A stretch of DNA of 64,000 nt from positions 22,508 through 86,507 of the forward strand of contig DATGZD010000019.1 in assembly GCA_035297385.1 (NCBI GenBank), read 5' to 3'. A program made the position numbers and the translations under genes. Source of the stretch: UBA11855 sp035297385 (GTDB taxonomy: Archaea; Thermoproteota; Bathyarchaeia; Bathyarchaeales; Bathycorpusculaceae). Positions 1-8,865 of this stretch are shown piece after piece; the first letter of the stretch is position 1; each line of letters opens with the position of its first letter. Below the pieces are notes generated by a model. It worked only from the letters and a program-made list of their open reading frames with translations. It ran no database searches and was not told the origin of the DNA.

Positions 1-59
1 GTACCGTTTTCGAGAAGAATTAAGAATATCAACACAATATTTTTCATGAGTGAAATATA

Positions 60-1187
60 ATGACTCGAGATAGACTTGGCATAATAATTGCATTAATTCT
101 CTGTCTCATATTAACAGCTAGTTTAGTTAGTGCAACAATTAACCTTTCTCTAGTGTCAAATCAAAAAGAATCTGAAATAAGGAATTTAACATCAACAATA
201 AATGCTCAGACTTCTGAGATTAATGATTTGCAAACTAAGATCATAGATGACAACACAACCATTAATTCTCTCAACACACAAATAGCAAACCTTCAGAACC
301 AAGTCACGTCTATAAACAATGAACTCAGTTCTTTAACTAATCAGACAACAGCCCTGCAAAATCAACTGAAGAACTTGAAAGAAGCAGCTAACTATAGTTC
401 CCCCTCCCAATTGCAAACATTGATTTTCCACGTTAGTGAGAAAGGAGAAAACTATGCTTGGGGACACTTACCCGACGCATCTTATACTTATAATCAGATT
501 CTAAACCTCAATGCCAACAAATACAAAGCTTACTTGCTGCCCGAATATGAAGGTAATAACAATTGGACCGCAACATTTGCTTGGTTAAAACAGAACTTTA
601 TGCATATCCCGATTGTATTATCCGTTTTTGAAGGAGGTTCAACCAACATACCGAATACAAAACTGACTATCGAACAAATCACGCAAGCTGTGACTGCGCT
701 GGATATACGAGAATTACGCATTGGAGAAATCATAAGCTGGTATATGTCCAATCTGCAACCCTTTCCAGTCGACTACGTCACAAGCCTATTGAATTTTACA
801 CGCGTTCATGGATTGAGGTTGGAATGGAGTGAATGGGAGACACAATACGGAGCTTATGCAAGGATTCAGAGTTACATAAGAGGCTATGAAGATATAGTAA
901 CTGTAGCTTTCCAAACAAATAGCAAAAACGTGGAGCCTCAGGACGGCTTCTCCTTAACAAGTGGAACATTTCAGCATTGGGGTGGTTCAATTCAAAGTTG
1001 GTATTGGCAAGAACGGAGCTACGGCTCTGAATTTGATATGCCCACCTCGATACTGTTGCAACAAACACTTTTAGCAAAGAAACTGGGGGCAGAGACCCTC
1101 GAATTCGAGCCTTATTGGTATCTATTCGACAATGGTATAGCTAAACAAAACCTTGAGATATTGATGACCGTATTGGTAGCAGATTAA
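60..1187 (+). CDS. Secreted or membrane-anchored coiled-coil protein, glycosidase-like C-terminal half
   Basis: Residues 8-28 form one hydrophobic segment after a basic MTRDR start, so the protein is a signal-anchored or exported surface protein. Residues 30-110 are a heptad-rich coiled coil, with many Asn/Gln/Ser/Thr and repeated INxLxTQIxxL-like units. The remaining 265 residues are Trp/Tyr rich (WGHLPD, EWSEWETQYG, EFEPYWYLFDNG) and look like an extracellular TIM-barrel glycoside-hydrolase-like domain. That is inference from composition; I cannot name a family or a catalytic pair. A GAGTGA stretch 8 nt upstream supports ATG 60. It stands alone, with a 96-nt gap before trxB. It may share a general role with the glycosidase-like surface protein at 16.7-18.3 kb. 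Confidence 0.7.
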   Translation: MTRDRLGIIIALILCLILTASLVSATINLSLVSNQKESEIRNLTSTINAQTSEINDLQTKIIDDNTTINSLNTQIANLQNQVTSINNELSSLTNQTTALQNQLKNLKEAANYSSPSQLQTLIFHVSEKGENYAWGHLPDASYTYNQILNLNANKYKAYLLPEYEGNNNWTATFAWLKQNFMHIPIVLSVFEGGSTNIPNTKLTIEQITQAVTALDIRELRIGEIISWYMSNLQPFPVDYVTSLLNFTRVHGLRLEWSEWETQYGAYARIQSYIRGYEDIVTVAFQTNSKNVEPQDGFSLTSGTFQHWGGSIQSWYWQERSYGSEFDMPTSILLQQTLLAKKLGAETLEFEPYWYLFDNGIAKQNLEILMTVLVAD

Positions 1188-1283
1188 ATCCGTTAGCGCT
1201 ATTCATAAGAACAAAAAGAATAATGACATTTATTAGTCGTTTACGTGATACTTCATCAAAATATCATTAGATGAGTTGCGAAC

Positions 1284-2222
1284 ATGGAAACTTACGATTT
1301 AATCATTATTGGAGCTGGGGCAGCAGGGCTTGCCGCAGGAATCTATGGTGCAAGAAGCGGTCTTAAAACCACAATTATTGAAGAAAAACTTGCAGGTGGA
1401 ACAACTGCTGATGCACCAACTGTGGAGAATTATCCTGGATTCAGTCAAATTAGTGGGGCGGATCTCGCTGAAAAGATGACCAGCCACTGTAGAAGAACTG
1501 GCGTAGCAATTCATGAACTAGAAACGGTTATAGGTCTAAACCTACAGGGTGAGAAGAAAAACATCATAACTAGTAGAACGCAGTATGAAGCTACTGCGAT
1601 AATTATTGCTACTGGTTCACATTACAAGGAAATTGGAATTAAAGGCGAGAAAGAATTTCGTGGCAAAGGCGTAAGTTACTGTGGAGTATGTGATGGACCA
1701 TTATTCAAGGACAAAACTGTTGTGGTTGTTGGAGGAGGCAATAGCGCAGCTATAACAACGCTCTATCTTTCAGGTTTAGCTGCAAACGTCGTGCTTATTC
1801 ACCGTAGAGAAGTCCTCCGATGTGAAGAAGCTTATCTTAAAGATATTCAAGCTAAACCAAACGTCAAGATTTTGTGGAATAGTGAAGTACAAGAGATAAA
1901 GGGCGATAAAGTCGTCAATAAAGTTGACATATTAGATAATAAGACTGGGCAAATACAAGAAATTTCTGCAAACGGCATCTTTGTCCAAGTTGGTGAGGTA
2001 CCTAATAGTCAGATAGCTAAAGAGTCAGGAATAGAGACTGATGAAATTGGTTACATAAAAACCGATATTCGTCAACATACAAACATTCCAGGAGTCTACG
2101 CTGCAGGCGATGTGACAGACCAACCAGTTAAGCAGGTTGGAACAGCTGTAGGTCAAGGCATTACAGCAGCCTTAGAATCTTATAGTTACATTAGACGACC
2201 TTATTATCGAAAGTCGAGGTAA
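1284..2222 (+). CDS. trxB: Thioredoxin reductase
   Basis: This FAD-dependent pyridine-nucleotide disulfide oxidoreductase moves electrons from NAD(P)H to thioredoxin. The N-terminal FAD motif is IIGAGAAGLAAG (about residues 8-19). The redox-active pair is CGVC near residues 134-137 in the usual VSYCGVCDGPLF context. A second Rossmann motif, VVGGGNSA, is followed by HRRE, a basic patch that in this family favours NADPH. A C-terminal GVYAAGDVTD binds FAD. At 312 residues it is normal length. It lies 100 nt upstream of the ferredoxin/MvhD-like and NfnAB genes on the same strand. The thioredoxin at 8.5 kb is a plausible partner. Family assignment is secure; cofactor preference and partner are inference. 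Confidence 0.95.
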   Translation: METYDLIIIGAGAAGLAAGIYGARSGLKTTIIEEKLAGGTTADAPTVENYPGFSQISGADLAEKMTSHCRRTGVAIHELETVIGLNLQGEKKNIITSRTQYEATAIIIATGSHYKEIGIKGEKEFRGKGVSYCGVCDGPLFKDKTVVVVGGGNSAAITTLYLSGLAANVVLIHRREVLRCEEAYLKDIQAKPNVKILWNSEVQEIKGDKVVNKVDILDNKTGQIQEISANGIFVQVGEVPNSQIAKESGIETDEIGYIKTDIRQHTNIPGVYAAGDVTDQPVKQVGTAVGQGITAALESYSYIRRPYYRKSR

Positions 2223-2322
2223 AACCTTATATCATTCAAAAGCCCTTTTCAAACTTTCATACGCATAAATCATCGAGCTTACCGCGTATGATCAATGTTA
2301 AACTAAAAAAAGAGGCCAAACA

Positions 2323-3549
2323 ATGAGCGAAAAATGTCTTGCTGTGGTAAACATCAACCAAGACCTATGCGGCAAATGTGCTATTTGCTATTCATTGTGT
2401 CCTTATGAAGCTATAAAACGTGATGAAGAAACTGGAAAATGCGAGATCGACGTCCAAAAATGTCAAGTCTGTGGAATATGCTACAGTAGTTGTCCCGCAG
2501 TAGCTATAGAAATGCAGTATTACAATTATGATCAACTATTGGATTACGTTGAGCGTATTCAAAAACAGAACAAAGCTGATACACTTGTTATGATGTGCCG
2601 TGGAAACTCGCCATCAACTCTTGAGATGTCAGAAATCTTAGCAGACCAGGGAGTACCGAATAATTACATTCCGTTGCGCATCCCTTGTTCAGGGAGAATT
2701 CCGACAGATTTTATCTTTAAAGTTTTAAATTCGGGAATAAAAAACATAGTTTCTGTCCAATGCGAAGATAAATTCTGCCGTTATAAAGAAGGAACCAAAA
2801 TTAATGCACGAAGACTCCAGCTTGGCAAGAATGTGCTGGAACAGTTAGGTTTTGATAAGGATGCCGTAAAAGTCGTAAGATATTCACGAAAGGCATTGTG
2901 GGATAACTCGAAGTGTGTAGGCTGCGACAAATGCGTTTTTATCTGTCCTTATGACGCAATCAAAGCTGAACCATTTGCCACACCAAAGATAGTCCAAGAA
3001 GAATGTGTCGGCTGTGGTGCATGTGCGTTGGTTTGTCCACATCAAGCTATCACCGTTAAAGGTTTCGAGTTTGAAGATGTTATTAACCGCTATACTGATT
3101 CCGCTTCAGTGCTTAAAGCTAAGAACAAACAACCCGCTCTATTATTGTTTGTTTGTCAATGGTCAGAATTCAATGCTTTAGATGATCCGGAAAGTGCCTT
3201 AAAAGGGAAAAACGCTATGGTATTGGAAGTTCCATGTTTCAAAGCGATGGATCCAGTTCATGTAGTAAATGCACTAAAATGTGGTTTTGACGGAGTTATG
3301 GCTGCTGTATGTTCCGCTGATGATTGCAAGCTTCAAAAAGGAAGAGATACGGCGGAACGAAACGTTGGCGTTTTGAAGAACGCACTGAAACAGATGAATT
3401 TGTTAGATAGATTTGAACTCTTTGAGGTTTCTCCTAGGAATTGTGGAGAGTTTAACCAAAAACTCAATGCATTCTACAAAAAGATTTCAGAATTACCTAA
3501 ACGTGAAGAGATCGTTGTGGAGGCGACTGGAAAACGTACAAAATTGTAA
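2323..3549 (+). CDS. Ferredoxin / tandem MvhD-like iron-sulfur fusion protein
   Basis: The 408-residue protein has four parts. Residues about 8-62 carry two 4Fe-4S ferredoxin motifs (CGKCAICYSLCP and CQVCGICYSSCP). Residues about 85-190 resemble the MvhD/FrhD delta subunit of methyl-viologen-reducing hydrogenase (IPCSGR, then CEDKFCRYKEGT). Residues about 195-247 hold two more 4Fe-4S motifs (CVGCDKCVFICP, CVGCGACALVCP). Residues about 268-390 are a second, more divergent MvhD-like domain (VPCFKAMDP, CSADDCKLQKG). MvhD normally links hydrogenase to HdrA in electron-bifurcating complexes. Here no hydrogenase or Hdr gene is adjacent; NfnA and NfnB follow in an overlapping operon. I infer a cytosolic electron relay between ferredoxin or thiol carriers and the NfnAB flavoprotein. 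Confidence 0.85.
   Translation: MSEKCLAVVNINQDLCGKCAICYSLCPYEAIKRDEETGKCEIDVQKCQVCGICYSSCPAVAIEMQYYNYDQLLDYVERIQKQNKADTLVMMCRGNSPSTLEMSEILADQGVPNNYIPLRIPCSGRIPTDFIFKVLNSGIKNIVSVQCEDKFCRYKEGTKINARRLQLGKNVLEQLGFDKDAVKVVRYSRKALWDNSKCVGCDKCVFICPYDAIKAEPFATPKIVQEECVGCGACALVCPHQAITVKGFEFEDVINRYTDSASVLKAKNKQPALLLFVCQWSEFNALDDPESALKGKNAMVLEVPCFKAMDPVHVVNALKCGFDGVMAAVCSADDCKLQKGRDTAERNVGVLKNALKQMNLLDRFELFEVSPRNCGEFNQKLNAFYKKISELPKREEIVVEATGKRTKL
3519..3523 (+). promoter_or_regulatory. Shine-Dalgarno site deciding the nfnA start
   Basis: GGAGG lies 10 nt upstream of the ACG codon at 3534. The reading frame holds no ATG, GTG or TTG between the stop at 3504-3506 and ATG 3576. The site lies inside the end of the preceding gene. 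Confidence 0.6.
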
Positions 3550-4376
3550 GCAAAAAAGAATTAGTTCCAAAGATTATGCTGTTTGAAGTTGAAGCTCCTG
3601 ACATCGCTGTTAAAGCTAAACCAGGACAATTCATAATCGTCGTTCACGGCGTCAAGGGTGAACGAATTCCTTTAACAATAAGCGACATTAACGCTCAAAA
3701 AGGCACAATATCCTTCGCATTCCATGAAGTTGGTAAAAGCACAAAAGAGCTTGGATTAATAGATGAAGGTCAATCTATCGATAACGTTACAGGTCCTTTG
3801 GGCAATCCTTCAGAAATCAAAAAGTTTGGTAAAGTTCTCTGTATTGGTGGAAGCGTTATGATTGCACCGTTACTCCTGCAGTCTAAAGCTATGCGTGATG
3901 CTGGTAATTCCGTGACGACAATCTTGGGTGCAAGAAGTAAAGATTTCTTGATGATGGAAGATTTAGGCAAATCTTTAAGCGATGAGTTTTATGTTGCAAC
4001 TGACGATGGTTCAAAGGGCAATATGGGCTTGGATTTTATGAATGATTTGTTAAAGAAAGAAAAATTTGATCGCTGTGTTGTTATGGGCCCTGTTGTATTG
4101 ATGAAAACTGTAAGTGATATTACAAAATCCTTCGGAATACCAACAATGGTGACGTTAACACCGATCATGATTGATGGTATGGGTATGTGTGGTGTCTGTC
4201 GTGTTACGGTTGGCGGAAAGATGCAATTTGGCTGTGTTGATGGTCCAGAATTCGATGGTCATCAAGTAGATTTTGAAGAGTTAATCAAGCGTCAGAGAAT
4301 GATGCTTCCTGAAGAACGATTAAGTTCAGAGTTATGGGAAATTGGAGAGTGTGCATGTGGCAGAAACAAAACCTAA
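3534..4376 (+). CDS. nfnA: NAD(P)H-ferredoxin oxidoreductase FAD/2Fe-2S subunit (NfnA / SudB-like), probable ACG start
   Basis: This is the smaller subunit of the Nfn / sulfide dehydrogenase family, which holds FAD and a 2Fe-2S cluster and binds NAD(H). Visible marks are KPGQFIIV and ERIPLTISD (FAD domain), GGSVMIAPLL (nucleotide domain) and the C-terminal cysteine cluster GMGMCGVCRV with CVDGPEFDGHQVD. The first ATG (3576) would begin at MLFEVEAP and remove the conserved first strand. Read from ACG 3534 the protein starts (M)YKIVSKKELVPKI, matching how this family normally begins, with GGAGG ten bases upstream. It overlaps the upstream gene by 16 nt and the downstream nfnB by about 20 nt, so the three are translationally coupled. 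An ATT at 3543 is a poorer alternative. Confidence 0.9.
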   Translation, partial: TYKIVSKKELVPKIMLFEVEAPDIAVKAKPGQFIIVVHGVKGERIPLTISDINAQKGTISFAFHEVGKSTKELGLIDEGQSIDNVTGPLGNPSEIKKFGKVLCIGGSVMIAPLLLQSKAMRDAGNSVTTILGARSKDFLMMEDLGKSLSDEFYVATDDGSKGNMGLDFMNDLLKKEKFDRCVVMGPVVLMKTVSDITKSFGIPTMVTLTPIMIDGMGMCGVCRVTVGGKMQFGCVDGPEFDGHQVDFEELIKRQRMMLPEERLSSELWEIGECACGRNKT

Positions 4377-5769
4377 ACCAAAGATTAAGAAAGAAGCTAT
4401 AGATATGCCTAAGCAGGAACCATATGTTCGCAGGACTAACTTCAATGAGGTCGCGTTAGGCTACGATGAAGCGATGGCTTTAGAAGAAGCGAGTCGTTGC
4501 TTAGGCTGCGTTAAGCCTCAATGTGTAGCAGGTTGTCCTGTAGAGGTTCCAATTCCAGAGTTCATCAAATGTATTCGCGAAAAGAAGTATTCTGAAGGAG
4601 TAGCTAAACTAAAAACAAAGAATGCGCTACCAGCTGTATGCGGACGCGTTTGTCCACAAGAAGAACAATGTCAATCAAAATGCGTCATGGGAAAAATCGG
4701 TCAAGCCGTAAGTATCGGACGGTTAGAAAGGTTCTTGGCAGACTGGGAGCGTGAACATGGTTTTCAAATCCCTGAAAAAGCTCCACCAACAGGAAAAAAG
4801 GTAGCTATAGTAGGAGCAGGGCCAGCAGGATTAACAGCAGCAGCCGATTTAGTTAAACTCGGCCACGAAGTAGTTATGTTCGAAGCTCTACATATTGGCG
4901 GCGGCGTGTTAGTCTATGGTATTCCTGAATTCCGCTTACCCAAAGCCATCGTACAAAATGAAGTCACTTATATTCAAAAATTGGGTGTCGACCTACGTCT
5001 AGGAAACCTCGTTGGTAGGATTCATACAATTCCCGAACTGATGAAAGAAGGAGGTTTCCATGCAGTATTCATCGGAAGCGGTGCAGGCTTACCTCAATTT
5101 ATGGGTATTCCGGGCGAAAACCTTGGCGGTGTCTACTCAGCAAATGAATTCTTAATCCGAGTTAACTTAATGAAGGCGTATAGATTCCCCGAATATGATA
5201 CTCCATTGCGTCTTGGCAAAAAAGTAATTGTAGTTGGCGGCGGCAACGTAGCTATGGATTGCGCAAGAAGCTCTATGCGACTTGGTGCAGATGTATGCTT
5301 ACTCTATCGTCGTTCGCGTGATGAATTACCTGCAAGAAAAGAAGAAATTGAGAATGCTGAAGAAGAAGGTTTAGTCTGTAAATTCTTAGGCGCACCCGTA
5401 GCCTTGCATGGCGATGAGAAAGGATGGGTAAAAAGCATGGATTGTATTGCCATGGAGCTTGGTGCACCAGATGAAAAAGGTCGACGAAGCGTAAAACCAA
5501 TTCCTGACAGCGAATTCACAATCGAAACAGATACAGTTATAGTTGCAATTGGACAAACACCGAACCCAATTATCCAACGAACAACAGAGGGTCTACAAAC
5601 AAACCCACGACACGGAACTATAAATGTAGATACAATTGGCAAGACCAGTTTAGAAGGCGTTTATGCAGGCGGAGATGTCGCAACGGGCGCAGCTACTGTA
5701 ATTAGCGCAATGGGCGCAGGAAAACGCGCAGCAAAAGCCATGCACGAATATCTAATGAGCAAGAAGTAA
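4357..5769 (+). CDS. nfnB: NADPH-dependent glutamate synthase small-subunit-like oxidoreductase (NfnB / SudA)
   Basis: This GltD-family flavoprotein carries 4Fe-4S clusters plus FAD and NADPH sites, and pairs with NfnA to couple NADH, NADPH and ferredoxin. The N-terminal cysteine motifs are CLGCVKPQCVAGCP and CGRVCPQEEQCQSKC. The FAD motif is VGAGPAGLTAAADL, the NADPH motif VVGGGNVAMDCARS followed by YRRSRDELPAR, and the closing FAD motif GVYAGGDVATG. TTG 4342 and GTG 4351 are possible starts. GTG 4357 is best because GGAGAG ends 7 nt before it and it gives the usual short lysine/proline-rich leader. A catabolic GltD role is possible, but adjacency to NfnA argues for Nfn. Confidence 0.92.
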   Translation: MAETKPKPKIKKEAIDMPKQEPYVRRTNFNEVALGYDEAMALEEASRCLGCVKPQCVAGCPVEVPIPEFIKCIREKKYSEGVAKLKTKNALPAVCGRVCPQEEQCQSKCVMGKIGQAVSIGRLERFLADWEREHGFQIPEKAPPTGKKVAIVGAGPAGLTAAADLVKLGHEVVMFEALHIGGGVLVYGIPEFRLPKAIVQNEVTYIQKLGVDLRLGNLVGRIHTIPELMKEGGFHAVFIGSGAGLPQFMGIPGENLGGVYSANEFLIRVNLMKAYRFPEYDTPLRLGKKVIVVGGGNVAMDCARSSMRLGADVCLLYRRSRDELPARKEEIENAEEEGLVCKFLGAPVALHGDEKGWVKSMDCIAMELGAPDEKGRRSVKPIPDSEFTIETDTVIVAIGQTPNPIIQRTTEGLQTNPRHGTINVDTIGKTSLEGVYAGGDVATGAATVISAMGAGKRAAKAMHEYLMSKK

Positions 5770-5954
5770 CCCCCCCGCAACTCTTACGCTGAATATCTCT
5801 TCCTTTTTTAAGCAAGTATTATTTACAATTGCGCGTATTTTACTGTTAATACTTAGGAATATCTCTCATTTTGGCTTCTAAATTCTACAGGCACTCTTAG
5901 CCAGACTGAAGATAATTTAATATTACATTCTATAATATGACTTGTGGACTCTTC

Positions 5955-7742
5955 ATGAATTATTCTGAGATTGCTAATGCATACGAAAAAATTGAGGCTA
6001 CAACAAAACGTCTAGAGATGACTTCACTTTTGGTAGACCTTTTAAAGAAGACTCCAAAAGATGTAATCGACAAAGTTGTGTATTTAACTCAAGGCAAGTT
6101 GTATCCCAATTTTATTAGTCTACAAATTGGTGTAGCCGAAAAATCTGCCATTAAAGCTGTCGTTCGTGCTTCAGGAAGGACAGAGACTGAAGTTAAGACA
6201 GATCTTAGAAAAACAGGTGATATAGGAGAAACCGCTCAGAATCTACTCTTAAAAAGAAAACAATCTACTTTCAGTCAGAAAGCTCTCACCGTTCAACGAG
6301 CCTACGAAACACTAGATAAAATGGCAAGAACGTCTGGTTCAGGAACAGTTGAAACGAAGATGGCTCTACTATGTGGTCTTTTAACAGATGCGTCACCGAA
6401 AGAAGCAAAATACATACTTCGAACAGTCACGGGGAAACTACGATTAGGTATTGCAGATATGACTGTTTTAGATGCTTTAGCCATAGCGTATGGTGGAGGA
6501 AAAGAAGCACGTGAACAATTGGAACGAGCCTACAACATTTCATCAGACTTAGGAAGAGTAGCTAGTACAGTAGTTGAAAAAGGCTTAACTGGAATTCAGA
6601 AGTTTAAGGTGGCTATTTTTGAACCAATAAGACCTATGCTGGCTGAGAGGCTTTCAGACCCAGAAGAAATTCTAGACAAGTTTGGTGGTAAGTGCATGGT
6701 TGAGTACAAGTACGATGGTGAAAGAATTCAAGCTCATAAGAAAGGGTCAAAAGTAGTTCTGTATTCCCGTCGACTTGATAACATTACCTCTCAATACCCT
6801 GATGCAGCCGACCTTGTTAGAGATAATGTAAAACTTGAGGAAGCCATCATAGAGGGTGAGTGTGTTGCAGTTGTTGTTGAGACGGGGGAAATGCGTCCTT
6901 TTCAAGAGCTGATGCATCGTCGACGTAAGTATGGTATTGAAGAGGCCATTAAAGAGTATCCTGTCTCGTTATATCTATTTGATGCAATGCTAATTGGCGA
7001 GAAAGATTTGACTTTATCTCCGTACCTTGAAAGACAAAAAGAGCTGGAAGGTGCTCTAAAAGAAAAAGATGCTAGATTATGTACAGCCAAACACAAATTA
7101 GTTAATAATGTGAAGGATCTATTGGATTTTTTTGATGAAGCTATCGCCGATGGCTGTGAAGGGGTAGTATGTAAAGCTGTTGGAAAAGAAGCCATATATC
7201 AAGCTGGAGCACGCGGTTGGCTCTGGATAAAATACAAACGAGATTACAAAAGTGAAATGAAAGACACAGTGGACCTTGTGGTTGTTGGGGCTCTATACGG
7301 TAGGGGCAGACGCGCTGGTGCCTACGGTGCATTGCTGTTAGCCTCCTACAACAAGGAAGGGGATGTTTTTGAGACTGTTACAAAACTAGGCACTGGATTT
7401 ACAGATAAAGATTTGAGGGAGATTCCAGAGATGCTTCGAAAGCATGAGATTCCAAAGAAGCACCCACGTGTGCGGTCAATAATGAATGCGGATGTATGGT
7501 TTGAGCCTGCCGTCGTGTTGGAGGTTTTGGGAGCGGAGATTACTCTAAGTCCAATCCATACGGCTGCCATGAATTCAATCAGAAAAGGTGGTGGCTTGGC
7601 GATCAGGTTTCCGCGCTTTACGGGAAATTACCGTACCGATAAAGCTCCCGAAGATGCAACAACATCTGCTGAAATCCTAGAAATGTATCGTAGTCAACTT
7701 AAACGCATAAGCGAAGAAGTAACAACAGCCGCGAAGACTTGA
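5955..7742 (+). CDS. lig: ATP-dependent DNA ligase, archaeal LigI type
   Basis: It seals nicks in replication and repair. The adenylation motif KYDGER places the active lysine at residue 252 (codon 6708-6710). Downstream are the other nucleotidyltransferase motifs (RRLDNIT, IIEGECVAV, DGCEGVVCKAV, WLWIKYKRDY) and a C-terminal OB fold containing RFPRF. The N-terminal DNA-binding domain is present, so the length (595 aa) is normal. An in-frame ATG at 5937 adds MTCGLF; I prefer 5955, since family members begin M-x-YSEIAxxYExIExTTKRLEMT. It follows a 185-nt gap and stands in its own transcription unit, with a conserved unknown gene 40 nt downstream. Confidence 0.95.
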   Translation: MNYSEIANAYEKIEATTKRLEMTSLLVDLLKKTPKDVIDKVVYLTQGKLYPNFISLQIGVAEKSAIKAVVRASGRTETEVKTDLRKTGDIGETAQNLLLKRKQSTFSQKALTVQRAYETLDKMARTSGSGTVETKMALLCGLLTDASPKEAKYILRTVTGKLRLGIADMTVLDALAIAYGGGKEAREQLERAYNISSDLGRVASTVVEKGLTGIQKFKVAIFEPIRPMLAERLSDPEEILDKFGGKCMVEYKYDGERIQAHKKGSKVVLYSRRLDNITSQYPDAADLVRDNVKLEEAIIEGECVAVVVETGEMRPFQELMHRRRKYGIEEAIKEYPVSLYLFDAMLIGEKDLTLSPYLERQKELEGALKEKDARLCTAKHKLVNNVKDLLDFFDEAIADGCEGVVCKAVGKEAIYQAGARGWLWIKYKRDYKSEMKDTVDLVVVGALYGRGRRAGAYGALLLASYNKEGDVFETVTKLGTGFTDKDLREIPEMLRKHEIPKKHPRVRSIMNADVWFEPAVVLEVLGAEITLSPIHTAAMNSIRKGGGLAIRFPRFTGNYRTDKAPEDATTSAEILEMYRSQLKRISEEVTTAAKT

Positions 7743-7782
7743 TAAAGGCAGAAACATAAGATTTGTTTGGAGTAGAACTGGC

Positions 7783-8379
7783 TTGGATTCAGAAAAGATG
7801 AAAGCTCTTGTTGCATTCAAAGAGAAACTGGAAAAACAGCTTGAGGCACTAAACGCTGAAACAGCCGAGGTTACATCTGCACTGGACGCTGTCAATTCAG
7901 TTTTGCTTGAGAAAGGTTTCAAGCGTGGTGATATGAAGGATGCAACACAGGAGCCTAAAACACAGACTGTGCAAGAAGAAAAGAAACTTGAGGAAGTGAA
8001 AACTCCAGTCGTGCCGTCACAAGAAGCTGAGAATGTCATTCCATTACGAACAGTCAATGATGAGCCTTTAGCGATAATCTATGTTGAAGGCAGTGAACTT
8101 CATGTGTTACCCGACGAGAACAAACGGTTTAACATTAAAACACCACCGTTCAGTCAGTTCTTAGTGGAGAGAGTATTGGCAAGGATGCAGGAGAGAGATA
8201 ATGAAATGGTCCGAATGGGGCAGTTAACGCCTGAAAAAATGTTTGCTTATAACATTGTTCTAGAGGGTGATTTCATAAAGGAAATCCTGTTTAAGAACGT
8301 TGATGAAGAACGGCTCCGTGAGCTAAAGTCCAGCATTCGCTGGACCTTCGATAAGATGTACGAGAAAAGCAGGAGCTAG
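7783..8379 (+). CDS. Conserved hypothetical protein with N-terminal coiled coil
   Basis: I do not recognise a family. Residues 1-50 are a charged coiled coil (KMKALVAFKEKLEKQLEAL). Residues 55-90 are a Lys/Glu/Gln/Pro-rich linker. Residues 95-198 look like a compact globular domain (PLAIIYVEGSELHVLPDENKRF, then FLVERVLARMQERD and IRWTFDKMYEKS). TTG 7783 has GGAG 10 nt upstream; ATG 7798 is the alternative. It sits 40 nt after the ligase on the same strand and may be co-transcribed. There is no signal peptide or membrane segment, so it is probably cytosolic. Confidence 0.7.
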   Translation: MDSEKMKALVAFKEKLEKQLEALNAETAEVTSALDAVNSVLLEKGFKRGDMKDATQEPKTQTVQEEKKLEEVKTPVVPSQEAENVIPLRTVNDEPLAIIYVEGSELHVLPDENKRFNIKTPPFSQFLVERVLARMQERDNEMVRMGQLTPEKMFAYNIVLEGDFIKEILFKNVDEERLRELKSSIRWTFDKMYEKSRS

Positions 8380-8464
8380 CTTTAGTATAGTTTCAGTCTT
8401 TAACTCACAATTTGAGATCGATGCTCTAAATAACTCTTTATAGCATTCATGAAGAATGAACTTT

Positions 8465-8791
8465 CTATACCATATGTTTAGCTAACGTATCGACGTATCT
8501 CTGTTTATTACATAAGCCAACGATTCTATCTACTTCACAGCAATCCTTCAGGATTACAACGGTTGGGATACTTGAAACGTTAAACTTCTCAGCAGTCATA
8601 GCATTCTCGTCTACGTTAAGTTTGCCAATGAATACTTTATCAGTATATTCCTTGGCTAATTCTTCGATTGTCGGAGCTAAAGCTCTGCATGGTCCACACC
8701 AGCCAGCCCAAAAATCAACTAAAACCAACGGATTTTTCTTGATTGTTTCATCAAAATTTGAGTCCGTAAAATGGAATGGTCCTTCTGACAT
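8465..8791 (-). CDS. trxA: Thioredoxin
   Basis: This small thiol-disulfide carrier has the WCGPC active site (Cys32, Cys35 from the chosen start), the buried VDFW strand and the cis-proline loop SIPTVVI. The open frame extends 28 codons upstream, but the ATG at 8791 has GGAG eight bases before it and gives the usual thioredoxin N terminus (MSEGPFHFTDSNF). An additional CC pair (KDCCEVD) near the end of the fold is unusual. TrxB at 1.3 kb is the likely reductant. It is transcribed away from the ligase side and follows the DUF1893 gene on the same strand. Confidence 0.93.
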   Translation of the reverse strand: MSEGPFHFTDSNFDETIKKNPLVLVDFWAGWCGPCRALAPTIEELAKEYTDKVFIGKLNVDENAMTAEKFNVSSIPTVVILKDCCEVDRIVGLCNKQRYVDTLAKHMV

Positions 8792-8865
8792 GTTCTTTTC
8801 TCCGTCATAAATTGACTGTTTATTTTTGGTGCATTGTACGATATAAACCGTTCGTGGTTTAGGTT

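Noticed and set aside
3543..3545. ATT as start of nfnA
   Set aside because: In frame, but 19 nt from the GGAGG; it would start IVSKKE, losing YK. ACG fits spacing and homology better.
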